NCBI GenBank assembly: GCA_900544815.1
Contig: UQWT01000010.1
Location: 1-44,326 of the forward strand
Length of the DNA: 44,326 nucleotides
Direction of reading: 5' to 3'
Origin: an uncultured Bacteroidales bacterium
GTDB taxonomy: Bacteria; Bacteroidota; Bacteroidia; Bacteroidales; UBA932
Both the position numbers and the translations under genes were made by a program. This document shows positions 42,934 to 44,326 of this stretch, one piece after another; position 1 is the stretch's first letter; every line of letters begins with the position of its first letter. The notes beneath the pieces are model-generated. The model was not told the DNA's origin. It worked only from the letters and a program-made list of their open reading frames with translations, and searched no databases.

Positions 42934-43286
42934 ATTACCTGTTTATCGAACAGAATAAGCCCCTGCAGCCCTTATGGGGTACAGGGGGTATTGCTGTGAT
43001 GTGGGAACGATGCCGGAACCCGGCCGGAACGCGCCACACCATACCGCTGAACGAGCTCTGAAGATTCCCTCGACGTGCGGTTGGATGATAGCTTCTTTGG
43101 TTGTATTACCATTCGAGGATGCGACCGTCAGGAGAGCGCTTTTCTGCAGTTTCTCGGCCGTGTCCGTTGTTGATTAAATTTTTATAGGACAAAGTGTTTA
43201 GGTTCGGCGCTGCAACAGTTTCCGGACCTTTTTTAGCCCCGATATTTAGTGCCTTTTTAGTACCAAATGACGAAAAGCTGAAACAA
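42934..43286. other. Gene-free stretch, relatively G+C-rich, between protease gene and tRNA-Asp terminator
   Basis: Just after the protease stop, CCCCTG (42960-42965) can pair with CAGGGG (about 42981-42986) with an inner pairing, possibly a terminator but without a good T-tract. From about 43000 to 43170 the composition is clearly richer in G and C. A 67-codon plus frame (42974-43177) is present, but it has no recognisable features. No IS ends, tRNA duplicates or promoters could be supported. Confidence 0.4.
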
Positions 43287-43320
43287 AAGGATGCCTCACA
43301 GGTATCTGTAAGGCATCCTT
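43287..43320 (-). terminator. Terminator after tRNA-Asp
   Basis: AAGGATGCCT (43287-43296) pairs perfectly with AGGCATCCTT (43311-43320), with further inner pairing in the loop. On the minus strand TTTTG follows. It lies 3 nt from the tRNA 3' end. Confidence 0.85.
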
Positions 43321-43323
43321 AAG

Positions 43324-43398
43324 CGGTGCGGACGGGACTCGAACCCGCGACCCCCTGCGTGACAGGCAGGTATTCTAACCAGGCTGAACTACCGCACC
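43324..43398 (-). tRNA. tRNA-Asp (anticodon GTC)
   Basis: Acceptor GGTGCGG pairs with CCGCACC, the anticodon stem CCTGC/GCAGG encloses CTGTCAC (GTC), and the T-stem GCGGG/CCCGT has a normal loop. The discriminator is G at 43324; CCA is not encoded. Single-gene unit with its own promoter, leader and terminator. Confidence 0.96.
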
Positions 43399-43438
43399 AA
43401 TCCCTTGTCTTAACGGCTTTCTCTCCGTTTTGGGATTG
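43398..43438 (-). promoter_or_regulatory. 5' leader of tRNA-Asp with terminal inverted repeat
   Basis: CAATCCC (43398-43404, its first base being tRNA position 1) is the exact inverse of GGGATTG (43432-43438). An inner stem AACGG/CCGTT lies between. The promoter-proximal sequence TATCTTTGCAATCCCAAA is identical to that of the tRNA-tuf operon. Confidence 0.6.
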
Positions 43439-43469
43439 CAAAGATAGTTATTCTATACTAAATCGCAAA
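43439..43469 (-). promoter_or_regulatory. Promoter of tRNA-Asp
   Basis: On the minus strand TTTG (43469-43466) is followed after 19 nt by TATCTTTG (43446-43439), matching the -33/-7 consensus fully. Confidence 0.85.
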
Positions 43470-43502
43470 TTTTTTTTATAAAAAGTTAAAAAATGGATTG
43501 CT

Positions 43503-43940
43503 TCACTCCTGTTCTTCTTTGCTTAACACGCTTATTTTCGCTGCAAACCAGTCTAGTGCTTCTTGTACTTTGTGCTGCTGAGCTTCATCCACGGCTTGCG
43601 AAATTGCAACAGCACGTTCCAGTTCAAGTTTCTCCACCGCGTTTTCAAGCACCGCCACATTTTTCTTCATGACATTGTACTTCACCATATTTGCCATGAC
43701 GAAGCAATAGCAACACACAACGACGATGAACACAAGCACAGCTTGATAGCGCAGCTCGTCCACAATATCGTTCAGCCCTGCAATATAATGGCTCATCATT
43801 GGCACAGCCATCAACGACAGCGCAGCACCAATATACATAAACCTAATCTTTGCTTTGTCGCTTATGGGCGATATGCCCACAAACAAGGCAAGGATGAGCG
43901 ACAATGCGCAGAAGCAGAGTGCCAGTAATGCTGTTCCCAT
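43503..43940 (-). CDS. Small membrane protein with C-terminal coiled coil, function unknown
   Basis: 145 residues. Three hydrophobic helices are visible at about 3-22, 33-52 and 66-86. A charged heptad-like helix follows (about 88-130, NVAVLENAVEKLELERAVAI), presumably cytoplasmic. No family recognised. It starts 11 nt after the stop of the DUF4143 ATPase and may be cotranscribed with it, but their functional link is unclear. Confidence 0.65.
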   Translation of the reverse strand: MGTALLALCFCALSLILALFVGISPISDKAKIRFMYIGAALSLMAVPMMSHYIAGLNDIVDELRYQAVLVFIVVVCCYCFVMANMVKYNVMKKNVAVLENAVEKLELERAVAISQAVDEAQQHKVQEALDWFAAKISVLSKEEQE

Positions 43941-43951
43941 ATTCTATTTTT

Positions 43952-44326
43952 TTAATCTTTCAAACAAGCAAGCGGTATGACTTTGACTCCGTCTGGACGT
44001 GTGTAAGCCATGCTGCCGCCTGTCATGACAATCATCAAGTCGGGTTCGCGCAGCGGCACCTGCTTTTCTGTCTCATTATGCACTTGAACGAGTCGTTTTA
44101 TTTCCAAAAGATGTTTGGCTCCTTCTTCTATCTCATGGCTGCCAAGTTTGCACTCTATCAGAGCATAGCGTCCATCGTCAAGATGAAGCACCAAGTCAGC
44201 TTCCAGTCCGTAGCGGTCGCGATAGTATGAGAGGCGGCTATCGTGAGAAGCTGAATACACCCTAAGATCTCGTGCGCACATTTGCTCAAATATAAAGCCA
44301 AATGTCTTTAATTGAGTCATTAAGGA
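43952..44326 (-). CDS. C-terminal part of a DUF4143-type ATPase (cut by window edge)
   Basis: The frame is open to the window end (Ser-Leu precede the first Met at 44320), so the N-terminal ATPase part lies outside. The visible 124 residues include FIFEQMCARDLRVYS and YRDRYGLEADLVLHLDDGR, then ALIECKLG, the Asp...Glu-x-Lys core of the DUF4143/PD-(D/E)XK-like domain, and the typical GAKHLLEIKRLV helix. It is a different subtype from the ATPase at 34277, so the window carries two unrelated copies of this group. Confidence 0.8.
   Translation of the reverse strand, partial: SLMTQLKTFGFIFEQMCARDLRVYSASHDSRLSYYRDRYGLEADLVLHLDDGRYALIECKLGSHEIEEGAKHLLEIKRLVQVHNETEKQVPLREPDLMIVMTGGSMAYTRPDGVKVIPLACLKD

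Noticed and set aside
42974..43177. 67-codon plus-strand frame before tRNA-Asp
   Set aside because: No recognisable motif, promoter or start context; other frames of the same stretch look equally plausible or implausible.

Overview
The window looks like a chromosomal segment of a Bacteroidetes bacterium, most likely order Bacteroidales. The evidence is promoters of the TTTG-N19/20-TAnnTTTG type, a GLPGLI-family protein, TonB-receptor-like and DUF4369/thioredoxin proteins, a GH29 fucosidase, an SSB with a Gln-rich linker, and near absence of Shine-Dalgarno sequences. No rRNA, CRISPR array, replication origin or intact insertion sequence was seen.

Layout, left to right. (1) 1-680: 3' remnant of a transposase, a 14-bp hairpin and a 44-bp tandem duplication. 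(2) 681-4035, minus strand: an esterase-like protein that has lost its catalytic residues, overlapping murI by 4 bp, preceded by a lipid-anchored thioredoxin. (3) 4162-17182, minus strand: the core information-processing block, in transcription order tRNA-Thr(TGT), Tyr, Gly, Thr(GGT), tuf, terminator, tRNA-Trp, secE, nusG, rplK, rplA, rplJ, rplL, strong hairpin, rpoB, rpoC. The four tRNAs plus tuf have the same order as E. coli thrU-tyrU-glyT-thrT-tufB. (4) 17208-29269: dxs; two paralogous MFS transporters; a CutC domain fused in frame to a transglutaminase-type lipoprotein; a GH29 fucosidase whose 3' end overlaps it antisense; purA; ssb. The CutC/fucosidase segment is bracketed by near-identical inverted terminator sequences. 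(5) 29384-33773, minus strand: GLPGLI protein, small lipoprotein and a large outer-membrane beta-barrel protein. Short decayed copies of a barrel 3' end and of a probable GLPGLI 3' end lie between them, suggesting a collapsed tandem duplication. (6) 34185-35645: a DUF4143-type ATPase with an upstream promoter and an inverted repeat over its start codon, followed by an exonuclease fragment. (7) 35722-41672, minus strand: a TolC - HlyD - double ABC-2 permease export operon with no ATPase gene in it, ending in aroE. (8) 42040-44326: secreted aspartyl-protease-like protein, tRNA-Asp, a small membrane protein and the C-terminal part of a second DUF4143 ATPase cut by the window edge.

The less expected signals are: (a) the decamer TTCCCGACAA, ten exact copies by manual scan, seven within an 11-mer and five within the 12-mer GCTTCCCGACAA, far above chance, several as inverted pairs inside genes; (b) a shared 5' leader (CAATCCC...GGGATTG) in the two independent tRNA transcription units; (c) the CutC/lipoprotein fusion with an internal signal peptide; (d) the GLPGLI/barrel cassette with gene-end remnants; (e) Asn instead of His at the RpoB position equivalent to E. 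coli 526. All family assignments come from reading the sequence, without database searches.
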